Part shown: one piece after another, positions 15,361-24,743 of the stretch | Layout: every line of letters starts with the position of its first letter | Numbering within the stretch: the stretch's first letter is position 1 | NCBI RefSeq assembly: GCF_003002095.1 | Contig: NZ_PVZC01000008.1 | Location: 1-64,000 of the forward strand | Reading direction: 5' to 3' | DNA from: Allonocardiopsis opalescens | GTDB taxonomy: Bacteria; Actinomycetota; Actinomycetes; Streptosporangiales; Streptosporangiaceae | Length of the DNA stretch: 64,000 nucleotides | Notes under the pieces: generated by a model | Seen by the model: the letters and a program-made list of their open reading frames with translations, nothing else | The model's database searches: none | What the model was told of the DNA's origin: nothing | Translations under genes and position numbers: made by a program

Positions 15361-17177
15361 GGCCCGGGCGCGCCCCCGGCGAACCGTCGGCGCCCGCACC
15401 CTCGGACGCGCCCGCGCCCTCAGACGCCGCCGCGCGCTCCGATCCGCCCGGGGCCGATCCGCCCAGGGAGGCCGATCCGCCCGCGGCGGCCGCCCCGCCC
15501 GGCACCGATCCGCCGCCCGATGCCCCCGCTCCCGGTTCCGCCCCTCGCGACACGGTTCCGCCCGACTCCCCCGCATCCCCCTCCCGCCCAGGGGGGCGAC
15601 CCCACATCCAGTATCCCGCGCCGAAGTCGCGTGTCGCGAGGGCCGGGCGGGGGCTGTGGACAAGGCTGGTCCGCGCGGTGCGCCTGTGGACGGGCGGCGT
15701 GCGCGGCGGGGCGGTCCGTGGTAGCGGGACCGGGCGGCGCTGGTGGCGGGCGCCGGTGCTGCGCTCGCTGCGGTCGCGGCTGATCATCACCTTCACGCTG
15801 GTCGCGCTGACCTCGACGGTGCTGGTGTCAGTGTTCACCTACGCGCTCGTGCGCAACCAGCTGCTCGAACCCGCCCAGGACGCCGCGCTCAACCATGTGC
15901 GCGAGGTCCTCGCCTACCAGGCGTCGCCGGAGCTGCTGCGCACACCCGACGGCCCGCCCGACGACACGCTGGAGGACCTGGCCCAGGAGCTGCGCGCGGG
16001 CAGCAACGGCAGTGTGCTGATGACCTTCGAGGACGAGGTGCGGGTGATGGACCGCTTCGGCCCGGCCGACGTGCCGCCCGAGCTGGCCGCCCTCGCCGAG
16101 ACCGATATCGGCTTCCAGCGCGTCCAGCAGCCCGACGGGCCCTGGGTGGTCATCGGCACCCGGGTGCACGTCCCCAGCGCCGCCAGCCAGACCGGCATGC
16201 CGAGCCCGCTGCGCGTCTACGTGTTCATCTCCCTCAACGAGCAGCAGCAGGAGCTGGACCGGCTGGAGCAGACCTTCACCCGCACCGGCGCCGCCGCCGT
16301 CGGCTGCGCGCTGGTGATCGGCGCGGTGCTGGCGGCCAGCGTCCTCAAGCCGGTGCGGCGCTTCCGCGACGCCGCCCGCCGCCTGGGCCTCGGCCACCTC
16401 GACACCCGCGTCGAGGTGCGCGGCGGCGACGAGCTGGCCGACCTGGCGCACACCTTCAACGAGAGCGCGGTGGCGCTGCAGCGGGCCGTGGAGGAGCTGC
16501 GCCGGATGGAGGCCAACGCCCGCCGCTTCGCCGCCGACGTCTCCCACGAGCTGCGCACCCCGCTGACCGCGATGACCGCCGTCAGCGACGTGCTGGAGGA
16601 GGAGTCCGAGCGGCTGCCGCCCGACACGCAGACGGCCGCGCGGCTGGTCGCGTCGGAGACCAGGCGGCTGCACCGGCTGGTGGAGGACCTGCTTGAGATC
16701 AGCCGCCTGGACGCGGGCGTGAGCGCGCTCTCCCCCGACGACGTCGCGGTGGGCGAGGCGCTGCGCGAGTGCCTGCGGGCGCGTGGTTGGACCGACCGGG
16801 TCGACATCGACGCGCCCGCCGAGCTGCGGGCCCGGGTCGACCCGCGCCGCTTCGACGTGATCGTGGCCAATCTGGTCGGCAACGCGCTGCGCCACGGCGC
16901 GCCGCCGGTCACCGTCACGGCGCGGGCGGCCGAGGACGCGGACCTGGAGATCACCGTCCGCGACCACGGCCCCGGCATCCCCTCCGGGATGCTCACCGAC
17001 GTGTTCGAGCGCTTCGTCAAGGCCGACAGCTCCCGGGGCGGCGCGGGCGGCAGCGGTCTGGGGCTGGCCATCGCCCTGGCCAACGCCTCGCTGCACGGCG
17101 GCGGCATCGAGGCGCGCAACGACGGCGGCGCGGTGTTCACGGTGCGGCTGCCCGCCGGTCCGGCGGACCCGTCATGA
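15357..17177 (+). CDS. afsQ2: AfsQ2-like sensor histidine kinase with Pro-rich N-terminal extension
   Basis: The 606-residue kinase begins at GTG 15357, overlapping the regulator stop (GTGA). Residues 1-100 are almost entirely Pro/Ala/Asp/Ser and probably disordered. A basic linker, TM1 (about 141-165), an extracytoplasmic sensor of about 145 residues and TM2 (about 311-331) follow. The cytosolic part has HAMP, HisKA with DVSHELRTPL (His near 397) and HATPase with NLVGNALRHG, DHGPGIP and GSGLGLAIAL. It should autophosphorylate and pass phosphate to the AfsQ1-like partner. The long N-terminal extension is unlike the compact start I expect for AfsQ2. The coupled start is likely, but an internal start cannot be excluded. 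Confidence 0.85.
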   Translation: MRPGRAPGEPSAPAPSDAPAPSDAAARSDPPGADPPREADPPAAAAPPGTDPPPDAPAPGSAPRDTVPPDSPASPSRPGGRPHIQYPAPKSRVARAGRGLWTRLVRAVRLWTGGVRGGAVRGSGTGRRWWRAPVLRSLRSRLIITFTLVALTSTVLVSVFTYALVRNQLLEPAQDAALNHVREVLAYQASPELLRTPDGPPDDTLEDLAQELRAGSNGSVLMTFEDEVRVMDRFGPADVPPELAALAETDIGFQRVQQPDGPWVVIGTRVHVPSAASQTGMPSPLRVYVFISLNEQQQELDRLEQTFTRTGAAAVGCALVIGAVLAASVLKPVRRFRDAARRLGLGHLDTRVEVRGGDELADLAHTFNESAVALQRAVEELRRMEANARRFAADVSHELRTPLTAMTAVSDVLEEESERLPPDTQTAARLVASETRRLHRLVEDLLEISRLDAGVSALSPDDVAVGEALRECLRARGWTDRVDIDAPAELRARVDPRRFDVIVANLVGNALRHGAPPVTVTARAAEDADLEITVRDHGPGIPSGMLTDVFERFVKADSSRGGAGGSGLGLAIALANASLHGGGIEARNDGGAVFTVRLPAGPADPS

Positions 17178-17722
17178 CCGCGCCGCCGCGCCGCGCCGCG
17201 GCCGCCGGGCTGCTCGCCGCCGCGCTGCTCGCCGCCGGGTGCGGGGTGCAGCCCAGTTCCGGCGCGGTCTCGGCCGGGCAGGCGCCGATCGCCAACGGCG
17301 AGGTGAGCCAGGGCAGCATCGTCTACTTCGTGGACGCCGGCAACGCGCTGACCGGGGTGTGGCGCCGGGAGTCGCGGCTGGAGCCCGAGGCGGTGCTGCT
17401 CCGGCTGCTGGAGGGCCCCACGGCGGTGGAGGCCGGGCGCGGCCTGCGCGACGAGCTGGCCGGCCGCGTCGCGCTCGCCGACGCCCGGCGCTCCGAGTCG
17501 GTGCTGGACATCTACGTGACCCCGATGGCCGACGCCGGGGCGCCCGCGGTGCAGGAGCCCGACGCTCCGTCGATCTGGACCTGGGCTCCGCTGGAGCCGC
17601 TGGGCGTCGCGCAGCTGGTCTGCACCGGCCAGGCGCTGCCCGAGGTCGACGCGGCGCGGGTGTGGTACCTCGTGCCTGGCGGCGGCGTCGTCGAGGTGCC
17701 CGACCCGGGCCTGTCGTGCTGA
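17174..17722 (+). CDS. GerMN-like lipoprotein of the AfsQ operon
   Basis: The 182-residue exported lipoprotein has the signal peptide AAAAGLLAAALLAAGC with lipobox LAAGC (Cys near 22). The mature part resembles a GerMN-like domain (GSIVYFVDAGNALTGVWRRE, then EAVLLRLLEGPT), similar to the N-terminal part of LpqB, but without LpqB's beta-propeller. The ATG overlaps the kinase stop (ATGA). In Streptomyces a lipoprotein gene also follows afsQ2, so it may tune the sensor kinase outside the membrane. That role is inference from order only. Confidence 0.8.
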   Translation: MTAPPRRAAAAGLLAAALLAAGCGVQPSSGAVSAGQAPIANGEVSQGSIVYFVDAGNALTGVWRRESRLEPEAVLLRLLEGPTAVEAGRGLRDELAGRVALADARRSESVLDIYVTPMADAGAPAVQEPDAPSIWTWAPLEPLGVAQLVCTGQALPEVDAARVWYLVPGGGVVEVPDPGLSC

Positions 17723-17741
17723 CGGCCGGTGCGGGCCCGGC

Positions 17742-19433
17742 TCAGCGGGTCCGCCGGACCCGCCCCTCCGACCACACCGGCTCCGGCGCCTCGTACACCG
17801 AGCCGTCGGCGCCGAAGACCAGGTAGCGGTCGAAGGACCGGGCGAACCAGCGGTCGTGGGTGACCGCGAGCACGGTGCCCTGGAAGGTCTCCAGCGCGCT
17901 CTCCAGCGCCTCGGCGGAGTCCACGTCGAGGTTGTCGGTGGGCTCGTCCAGCAGCAGCATGGTGGCGCCGGACAGTTCGAGCAGCAGGATCTGGAAGCGG
18001 GCCTGCTGCCCGCCCGACAGCCACTCGAAGCGCTGGTCGCGCTGGCCCACCAGCTCGTAGCGGTGCAGTGCGGGCGCGGCCTCCTCCAGCGGCATGGCGT
18101 GGTCCTCGGCCAGGACGGCGGCCAGGGTGCGGCCCAGCCACTCGGGGTGGTGGTGGGTCTGCGCGAAGTGCCCGGGCACGACGCGTGCGCCCAGCCGCGC
18201 CTCGCCGGTGTGCGCGACCGTCGAGGCGCCGCCGGCGCCGGTCTCGGCCAGCAGCCGCAGGAAGTGCGACTTGCCCGAGCCGTTGGAGCCGAGCACGGCC
18301 AGCCGCTCGCCGTAGAACACCTCCAGGTCGAAGGGGCGCATCAGTCCGGTCAGCTCCAGGTCCACGCAGGTGAGGGCGCGGACCCCGGTGCGGCCGCCGC
18401 GCAGCCGGATGGTGATGTCCTGGTCGCGCGGCGGCTCGGGCGGCGGCCCCTCCGCCTCGAAGCGGGCCAGCCGGGTCTGCGCGGCGCGGTAGCGGCTGGC
18501 CATGCCGTCGTTGTTGGCGGCCTTGATGCGCAGGTTGCGGACCAGCTCCTTGAGCTTGGCGTGCTCCTCGTCCCAGCGCCGCCGCAGCTCAGCGAAGCGG
18601 GCGTGCCGGTTGCCGCGCGCCTCGTGGTATCCGGCGAAGCCGCCGCCGTGCACCCACACGCGGTTGCCGCCGGAGCGGGAGCCCTCGACGGTGACGATGT
18701 GGCTGGCGGTCCTGGCCAGCAGCTCCCGGTCGTGGCTGACGTACAGGACCGTCTTGGGGGTGGCGGTCAGCTGCTCCTCCAGCCAGGTCTTGCCGGGCAC
18801 GTCGAGGTAGTTGTCGGGCTCGTCCAGCAGCAGCACCTGGTCGGGTCCGCGCAGCAGCGCCTCCAGCGCCAGCCGCTTCTGCTCCCCGCCGGACAGGGTG
18901 GACAGCTCGCGGTACTGGGCGTCGTTGAAGGGGACGCCCAGGGCGGCGACGGTGCAGGCGTCCCACAGCACCTCGGCCTCGTAGCCGCCGGCGTCGGCCC
19001 AGTCGGCGAGCGCCTGTGCGTAGCGCAGCTGCACGGGCTCGTCGTCGGACTCCATCATGGCCAGTTCGGCGGCGTCGTGCTCGCGGGCGGCGGCGCGCAG
19101 CCGCGGCGGCGCCACCGACACCAGCAGGTCCCGCACGGTGGCCGAGGCGCCCAGCGGGCCCTCGGGTTCGTCGGGGTCGGCGGCCGCCCCGGTGTCGGCG
19201 CCGTGGACGCCGATGAACTGGCGCATCACGCCGAGCCCGCCGCTGCGGGTGACCGCGCCGGCGTTGGGCGAGAGGTCGCCGGCCACGATGCGCAGCAGGG
19301 TGGTCTTGCCGCTGCCGTTGGCGCCGACGAGCGCCGCCTTCATCCCGTCGCCCACCCGGAACGAGACCTCGTCCAGCAGCGGACGCCCGTCAGGCAGCCG
19401 GTAGTGCACGCCGGTCAGATCGATGTGGCCCAC
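17742..19433 (-). CDS. ABC-F family ATPase (ribosome-associated, possible antibiotic-resistance type)
   Basis: The 563-residue protein has two ATP-binding cassettes and no membrane domain. The first has Walker A GANGSGKTTL and signature LSGGEQKRLALEALL with LLDEPDNYLD. The second has Walker A GSNGSGKSHFLRLL and signature LSGGQQARFQILLLEL with LLDEPTDNLD. A basic linker (KLKELVRNLRIKAANNDG) joins them, as in ABC-F ribosome factors. Relatives include housekeeping factors and ribosome-protection proteins; sequence reading cannot separate them. GTG 19433 follows GGGG with short spacing. The frame stays open far upstream through a fic remnant, but similarity begins at this start. The convergent AfsQ operon ends 19 bp away. 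Confidence 0.88.
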   Translation of the reverse strand: MGHIDLTGVHYRLPDGRPLLDEVSFRVGDGMKAALVGANGSGKTTLLRIVAGDLSPNAGAVTRSGGLGVMRQFIGVHGADTGAAADPDEPEGPLGASATVRDLLVSVAPPRLRAAAREHDAAELAMMESDDEPVQLRYAQALADWADAGGYEAEVLWDACTVAALGVPFNDAQYRELSTLSGGEQKRLALEALLRGPDQVLLLDEPDNYLDVPGKTWLEEQLTATPKTVLYVSHDRELLARTASHIVTVEGSRSGGNRVWVHGGGFAGYHEARGNRHARFAELRRRWDEEHAKLKELVRNLRIKAANNDGMASRYRAAQTRLARFEAEGPPPEPPRDQDITIRLRGGRTGVRALTCVDLELTGLMRPFDLEVFYGERLAVLGSNGSGKSHFLRLLAETGAGGASTVAHTGEARLGARVVPGHFAQTHHHPEWLGRTLAAVLAEDHAMPLEEAAPALHRYELVGQRDQRFEWLSGGQQARFQILLLELSGATMLLLDEPTDNLDVDSAEALESALETFQGTVLAVTHDRWFARSFDRYLVFGADGSVYEAPEPVWSEGRVRRTR

Positions 19434-19533
19434 GAGAACCCCATTGTGGTGCGCCCCGGTGGCCAGGCCAAGCGGATTTCCGGCCGCTCGGGGCTCCGCT
19501 CCCGCTCGACCGTCCACGCCGCACACTCTTGAT

Positions 19534-19551
19534 TGTTGACATCTGTCAACA
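19534..19551. promoter_or_regulatory. 18-bp palindromic operator-like site
   Basis: TGTTGACA (19534-19541), centre TC, TGTCAACA (19544-19551): perfect 8-bp arms. The left arm supplies a consensus -35 TTGACA for the plus strand, with TAAGAC 16 bp further on as a possible -10. The site lies 100 bp upstream of the ABC-F start and just before a short plus-strand coding remnant. It looks like a dimeric repressor operator. No regulator gene lies next to it. Confidence 0.55.
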
Positions 19552-19569
19552 CCCCGGTAAGACCGGACC

Positions 19570-19712
19570 GGTGGGCGAACCGCTCTCGCCTCCCCGGGTC
19601 GGCCGGCTCGACGTCCTCGTGGTGATGGGCGAGGGCGGGACGGCTGTGGCGCGCGGGGCCGTGGCGGCGGCCGAAGCGCTGGTGCCGGGCCTGCGGGTGC
19701 GGCGGCTCGACG
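19570..19712 (+). pseudogene. 5' fragment of an unidentified plus-strand gene
   Basis: From a GTG at 19574, within ACCGGTGGGCGAA, about 45 codons have nearly all G/C third positions and sensible content (GRLDVLVVMGEGGTAVARG, then EALVPGLRVRRLDG). After about 19712 the frame turns into Arg/Gly-rich shadow of the opposite-strand fic remnant. This suggests a gene start whose remainder was lost at a rearrangement junction. The family is not recognised. The palindrome just upstream would have been its control region. Confidence 0.25.
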
Positions 19713-19739
19713 GCGGCTCGTCGAGACGGCCGAGATCGA

Positions 19740-20880
19740 CCTCTGGCTGTCCGGGCGCCCTCGGTTCGGGTAGGGCTCGCGGAGGTGGGTGGCGGCGGCT
19801 TCGGCTTCGGCCTCCTGGCCGGCCTTCGCGACGGCGCCGGCCGCGACGTAGCGCTGCGCGCGGGCGCGGCCGACCTCGCGGATCCAGCCGAGGCGCTTCA
19901 GCTCGTGCAGGTCGCGCACCGCCTGGTCCCGGGTCAGGTCCTCGTCGCGCTGATAGGTGGCACGGCGCAGGTCGTCCTTTGTCGCGGCGTAGAGGGCCGA
20001 GACCATCCGCTCGTCCAGGCCGCGCTCCTCGACCAGTTCGGCGAGGGCACGCCGCAGTCGGCCGACCGAGTCGAATCGCTTCTGGACCGTCTGGGCCTGC
20101 AGGTGGTGGGCGCGCAGGCAGAACCGCACCCAGGAGCGGGCGGAGCGCTCCGGGGTGTAGGAGGTGCGGACGCCGCGCAGCGCCGCGTAGTACTCGAGGG
20201 TGTTCAGATCCGAGGAGCCGAGCCATTCCTCGATACTGGAGAACTCGGGCGCGAGGATGCGTTCGCGCGCCAGCACGAGGGTGTGCACGCACCGCGACAT
20301 CCGGCCGTTGCCGTCGCGCCACGGGTGGATGCTGACCAGGTTCAGGTGCGCCATCGCCGCCCGGACCAGCGCCGGGGTGTCGAGGTCGCCCGTGTTGAGC
20401 CAGTCGCACAGCTCCATCATCAGGGCGGGGACCTCTTCCGGCTCCGGCCCGGTGTACACCGGCGGCCGGTTGGCGCCTCCGGTGACCCAGATCCTGCCGC
20501 CGCGGTACGCACCGGGGCTCGCTCCGGAGTCCGCGTGCACCATCATGAAGTGCAGCGCCGAGAGCAGCATGGGGTGGTAGCTGAACTCGGCGAAGTCCGC
20601 GGCGTGCTGCACGTAGGTGAGCGCGTTCTGGTAGCCCGCGACCGCCGCCCTCGTCTCGGGCGACGGGTGGTCGGGCATCTCCTCCCGGCGACCAGCGCCT
20701 CGGCGTCGAGCCGGCTGATCGTGTAGCCCTCGATGCTGTTCGATCCCTGGATCGCTCCGGCCACCAGGCTGCGGCGCAGCTGCCCGAGCCAGCGGCACGG
20801 CGAGGCCAACCTGGTGGCGGAGCGCGGTCCGCGCCTCCTCGACCTCCGCGAGCACCCGCAGGTCGTCGGCGCCTTGTCCG
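19740..20880 (-). pseudogene. fic: broken Fic-family AMP-transferase gene
   Basis: The Fic core is intact in one frame: SIHPWRDGNGRMSR (the HPFx[D/E]GNGR catalytic loop) with flanking helices and a C-terminal winged-helix-like part (VRDLHELKRLGWIREVG). The inhibitory/entry region GAIQGSNSIEGYTIS ([S/T]xxxE[G/N] type) is in another frame. Continuity needs two compensating single-base changes: an extra base near 20791-20794, and a missing G in a G-run (20684-20686 region), where GEEMPD would be restored. The first codons run straight from the pheT stop without a start codon, and no in-frame stop occurs before the ABC-F gene. Either it is a truncated pseudogene or the assembly has indels here. 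Confidence 0.75.
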
Positions 20881-23430
20881 CTACGCCCCCCGCAGCACCG
20901 CGCCGGTGCGTTCGGTGGCGGCGGTGACGGCGGCGTCGCGGGCGGTGGTGATCTCATCGGTGGTGAGGGTGCGGTCGGGGGCGCGGAAGCGCAGGGCGTA
21001 GGCGAGGGACTTGCGGTCGGCGCCGATCTGGTCGCCCTGGTAGACGTCGAAGAGCCGGAGGGATTCCAGTAGTTCGCCGGCGCCGGCGCGCAGGGCGTCC
21101 TGGACGTCCTGGGCGGGGGTGGCGGCGGGGACGACCAGGGCGACGTCCTGGTAGGCGGCGGGGAAGGTCGAGACGCCGGGGGCGGTCGGCTCCTGGGCCA
21201 GGCGCTCGACCGGGTCCAGGTCGATCTCCATCGCGGCCGTGCGCTCGGGCAGGCCGTAGGCGGCCACGACGCGCGGGTGCAGTTCGCCGGCGTGGCCGAT
21301 GAGGATCCGTTCGCCGTCGGGGGCGGTCAGGTGCAGGGCCGCGCAGCGGCCGGGGTGCCAGGGGGCGTGCCGGGCCGCCTCGGCGGTGAGCTCCAGGCCC
21401 GCCTCACGGACCACGGTGCGGGCGGCCTCGATGGCGTCGGCCCAGCCGGCGGGCTGGGCGGGGCCCCACCAGCCGGCCGGCTCGCGCTGGCCGGACAGGG
21501 CGACGGCCACCCGGCGCGGCTGCTCGGGGATCGACGCCGCCAGTTCGGCCAGCTCCTCGGGGCTGGGGCCGCGGTCGACCGACAGGCGCGGCGGCGGGGC
21601 GAAGCCGCCCTCCCCGCGCAGGTAGACCAGGCCGGTCTCGTACAGGGCGGCGTCGGGGAAGCCGCGGCCGGCGTTGCGGGCCAGGGCGTCGAGCAGCCCC
21701 GGCAGCAGGGTGGTGCGCAGCAGCGGGGTGTCGTCGCTGAACGGGTTGACCAGCCGCAGGGTGCGGCGGCGCGGGTCGTCGTCGGGCAGCCGGAGGTCGT
21801 CGTAGGCGCGGGCGGCGGTGAACGGGAAGTTCAGCACCTCGGTGTAGCCGTCGGCGGCCAGCGCCCGGCCGACGCGGCGGCGCAGCCGCTGCGCACGGGT
21901 CAGGCCGTGGCCGGCCGGCGCCTGCGGGGCGCGCGCCGGGATGGACTCGTAGCCCTCCAGCCGGATGACCTCCTCGGCGAGGTCGTTGGGCTCGGTGAGG
22001 TCGGGCCGCCAGGTGGGCGGCTCGACGGTGACGGTGTCGGTGCCGGTCTCCACCGTGTAGGGCTCGGACAGGTCCAGCACGCGGCCGCCGGCCCGCACGG
22101 TGGCGCCGATGTCGCGCAGCGCCTCCAGCACGGCGCCGTGCGGGTAGTCGATGCCCGCCACCTTGCCCGGGTGGTCCAGGCGCAGCTCGATGGCCGGCGC
22201 GGGCCGCTCCCGGCGCACGTGGGTGACGCCGGGGTCGATCCGGGCGCCGCCCAGCTCGGCCAGCAGCTCTACCGCGCGGGTGGCGGCGGCGAGCTGCAGG
22301 GCGGAGTCGACGCCGCGCTCGAAGCGGCGCGACGCCTCCGAGTTGAGGCGGTGGCGGCGCGCGGTGCGGGCGATGTGGGTCTCGGCGAAGTGCGCCGCCT
22401 CGATCAGGATGTCGGTGGAGGTGTCGCCGATCTCGGTGGTCAGGCCGCCCATCACGCCGGCGATGTTGATGGGCCCGGAGTCGTCGGTGATCAGGATGTC
22501 GTCGGGGTCCAGCCGCCGTTCGACGTGGTCCAGGGTCTCCAGCCGCTCGCCCTCGCGGGCGAGGCGGACCACCAGCGGGCCGCGCAGGGTGGTGCGGTCC
22601 CAGGCGTGCAGCGGCTGGCCGAGTTCGAGCATCACGTAGTTGGTGATGTCGACGGCCAGCGAGATGGAGCGCATGCCCGCCAGCTCCAGCCGCCGCCGCA
22701 TCCACACCGGGGTGGGCGCGGCCGGGTCGAAGCCGGTGACGCCGCGCAGCACGTAGCGGTGGCAGATGCCCTCGCCCTCGACCGCGGCCGGCCAGGAGCC
22801 CTCGGCGGTGTCGGGCGCTTCGATGGCGGCGGGGTCGCGGAACGGCAGGCCGTAGGCGGTGGCCGCCTCCCGCGCCACACCGCGGATGCTCAGCGCGTAG
22901 CCGCGGTCGGGGGTGACGGCGATGTCCAGCACGTGGTCGTCCAGGCCGAGCAGGGGGACGGCGTCGTCGCCGGGCTGGGCCGGGGTGCCCTGCGGCAGCA
23001 CCAGGATGCCGGAGTGGTCCTCGCCCATGCCCAGTTCGGCGACCGAGCAGATCATGCCCTCCGACATCTTGCCGTAGGTCTTGCGGGCGCCGATGGCGAA
23101 GCCGCCGGGCAGCACGGTGCCGGGCAGCGCGACGACGACGCGGTCGCCGGCCTCGAAGTTGGCCGCGCCGCAGATGATGTTCTGCGGCTCGCCGCTGCCG
23201 TTGGCCTTGCCGACGTCGACCCGACAGTACCGGATCGGCTTCTTGAAGCCCTCCAGCACCTCGAAGGCCAGCACCTCGCCGACGACCAGCGGCCCGCTGA
23301 GCCCGGCGCCGGACTCCTCGACCGTCTCGACCTCCAGCCCGGCGGCGACCAGCTTGGCCGCCAGCTCGCGCGCGGGCACCTCGGCGGGCAGGTCGACGTA
23401 CTCCCGCAGCCAGGAAAGGGGGACGCGCAT
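20881..23430 (-). CDS. pheT: phenylalanyl-tRNA synthetase beta subunit
   Basis: The 849-residue large subunit of the alpha2-beta2 PheRS contributes the editing site and tRNA binding. Order seen: N-terminal [20 protein letters not shown], a tRNA-binding OB domain (about 40-155), B3/B4 editing domain ([19 protein letters not shown]), B5 (GVTGGL-type region with [18 protein letters not shown]) and the C-terminal FDX-ACB anticodon-binding domain ([12 protein letters not shown], then [16 protein letters not shown]). Its ATG shares one base with the pheS stop (TGATG), so both subunits are coupled. The stop at 20881 abuts the fic remnant. Confidence 0.97.
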   Translation of the reverse strand: MRVPLSWLREYVDLPAEVPARELAAKLVAAGLEVETVEESGAGLSGPLVVGEVLAFEVLEGFKKPIRYCRVDVGKANGSGEPQNIICGAANFEAGDRVVVALPGTVLPGGFAIGARKTYGKMSEGMICSVAELGMGEDHSGILVLPQGTPAQPGDDAVPLLGLDDHVLDIAVTPDRGYALSIRGVAREAATAYGLPFRDPAAIEAPDTAEGSWPAAVEGEGICHRYVLRGVTGFDPAAPTPVWMRRRLELAGMRSISLAVDITNYVMLELGQPLHAWDRTTLRGPLVVRLAREGERLETLDHVERRLDPDDILITDDSGPINIAGVMGGLTTEIGDTSTDILIEAAHFAETHIARTARRHRLNSEASRRFERGVDSALQLAAATRAVELLAELGGARIDPGVTHVRRERPAPAIELRLDHPGKVAGIDYPHGAVLEALRDIGATVRAGGRVLDLSEPYTVETGTDTVTVEPPTWRPDLTEPNDLAEEVIRLEGYESIPARAPQAPAGHGLTRAQRLRRRVGRALAADGYTEVLNFPFTAARAYDDLRLPDDDPRRRTLRLVNPFSDDTPLLRTTLLPGLLDALARNAGRGFPDAALYETGLVYLRGEGGFAPPPRLSVDRGPSPEELAELAASIPEQPRRVAVALSGQREPAGWWGPAQPAGWADAIEAARTVVREAGLELTAEAARHAPWHPGRCAALHLTAPDGERILIGHAGELHPRVVAAYGLPERTAAMEIDLDPVERLAQEPTAPGVSTFPAAYQDVALVVPAATPAQDVQDALRAGAGELLESLRLFDVYQGDQIGADRKSLAYALRFRAPDRTLTTDEITTARDAAVTAATERTGAVLRGA

Positions 23431-24557
23431 CAGATCTCCATCCCGAACGCCGAGGCGAAGCGGACGTCGCCCTCGACGATGTCGTGCATGTCCTGGGCGC
23501 CGTGCGCGAACATGAGGGTTCGCTCGACGCCGATGCCGAAGGCCCAGCCGCTGTAGGTGTCGGTGTCGACTCCGCAGGCGCGCAGCACCCGCGGGTTGAT
23601 CACCCCGCAGCCGCCGATCTCGATCCAGCCCTCCGAGCCGCAGGTGCGGCAGGGGCGGTCGGGCCGGCCGACGGAGGCGCCCCGGCAGACGAAGCACTCC
23701 ATGTCGACCTCGGCCGAGGGCTCGGTGAACGGGAAGTAGGACGGCCGGAAGCGGGTGCGCAGCCCGCTGCCGAACATCTCCGACACGAAGGCGTCGATGG
23801 CGCCGCGCAGGTCGGCCAGGCCCAGGCCCCGGTCCACGGCCATGCCCTCCAGCTGGTGGAAGACCGGGCTGTGGGTGGCGTCCAGCTCGTCGCTGCGGAA
23901 GGTGCGGCCGGGCGCGACCACGTACACCGGCAGCTCGCGGCCGAGCAGCGCCCGTGCCTGCACCGGCGAGGTGTGGGTGCGCAGCACCAGCCCGGACTCG
24001 CGCGGCTCCGGGGCCGAGGGGTCGGCGACGAAGAAGGTGTCCTGCATGCTGCGGGCGGGGTGGTCGGGCGGCATGTTCAGCGCGTCGAAGTTGAACCACT
24101 CCGCCTCGACCTCGGGCCCCTCGGCCACCTCGAAGCCCATCGCGACGAAGATGTCGGCCATCCGCTCGGCGACGGTGGTGATGGGGTGGCGGGCGCCGCG
24201 GGGGCGGCGGTCGTAGGGCAGGGTGACGTCGACGGCCTCCTCGACCAGCACGCGCTCGTCGCGCTCGGCCTCCAGGACCTCCTGGCGGGCCTTGAGCGCT
24301 TCGGAGATCTCGCGGCGGGCGCCGCCGACGCGCTTGCCGGCCTCGGCCCTGGCGGCCGGCGGCAGGGCGCCGATCTCGCGGTTGGCCAGCGCCAGCGGCG
24401 AGCGGTCGCCGGCGTGGGCGAGCCGGGCCGCCTTGAGCTCGTCGAGCGAGCCGGCCGCCGCGATCGCGGCCAGCGCCTCGTCTCGGGCGCGGGCCACCTC
24501 GTCGGCGTGCAGCGGGGTGACTTCGACCGGATCGAAGGATGTGTTGGGTGCAGACAT
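23430..24557 (-). CDS. pheS: phenylalanyl-tRNA synthetase alpha subunit
   Basis: The 375-residue catalytic subunit of PheRS is a class II synthetase. The N-terminal coiled-coil arm spans about residues 15-90. Motif 2 is in [20 protein letters not shown]. The phenylalanine/ATP pocket includes [14 protein letters not shown], and motif 3 is [13 protein letters not shown]. The insertion [20 protein letters not shown] has a zinc-ribbon-like CxxC pattern, as in several actinobacterial PheS proteins. ATG 24557 follows GAGGATCCC. Upstream in-frame ATGs add a low-complexity segment and were rejected. It is the first gene of pheST and follows the histidine kinase by 186 bp. Confidence 0.97.
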   Translation of the reverse strand: MSAPNTSFDPVEVTPLHADEVARARDEALAAIAAAGSLDELKAARLAHAGDRSPLALANREIGALPPAARAEAGKRVGGARREISEALKARQEVLEAERDERVLVEEAVDVTLPYDRRPRGARHPITTVAERMADIFVAMGFEVAEGPEVEAEWFNFDALNMPPDHPARSMQDTFFVADPSAPEPRESGLVLRTHTSPVQARALLGRELPVYVVAPGRTFRSDELDATHSPVFHQLEGMAVDRGLGLADLRGAIDAFVSEMFGSGLRTRFRPSYFPFTEPSAEVDMECFVCRGASVGRPDRPCRTCGSEGWIEIGGCGVINPRVLRACGVDTDTYSGWAFGIGVERTLMFAHGAQDMHDIVEGDVRFASAFGMEI

Positions 24558-24743
24558 GGGATCCTCATCGCCCGGCACGGGCGGAGCAGTCGAATCGATC
24601 GGGACGAGCGTAGCGTCACCGCGGTGCGGCGAGGCGGTCGGCGGATCCCCGGCTACCGGGTTCCGGGGTGCGCCGCGCGGCCGCGGAGGCGGGGCGTACG
24701 CCACCCGCTGGTCGGAAGGGGCCCACCGGCGCCGGGATTCGCC

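Noticed and set aside
17742-20957. A single 1071-residue Fic-ABC-F fusion protein
   Set aside because: The frame is open only by chance in GC-rich DNA. The segment between the domains is Pro/Arg-rich and non-family, the Fic part needs two frame corrections, and the ABC-F part has its own start.
23430-24704. Longer pheS start at 24704
   Set aside because: The extra N-terminal 49 residues are low complexity. ATG 24557 has a GAGGATCCC leader and gives the normal family start.
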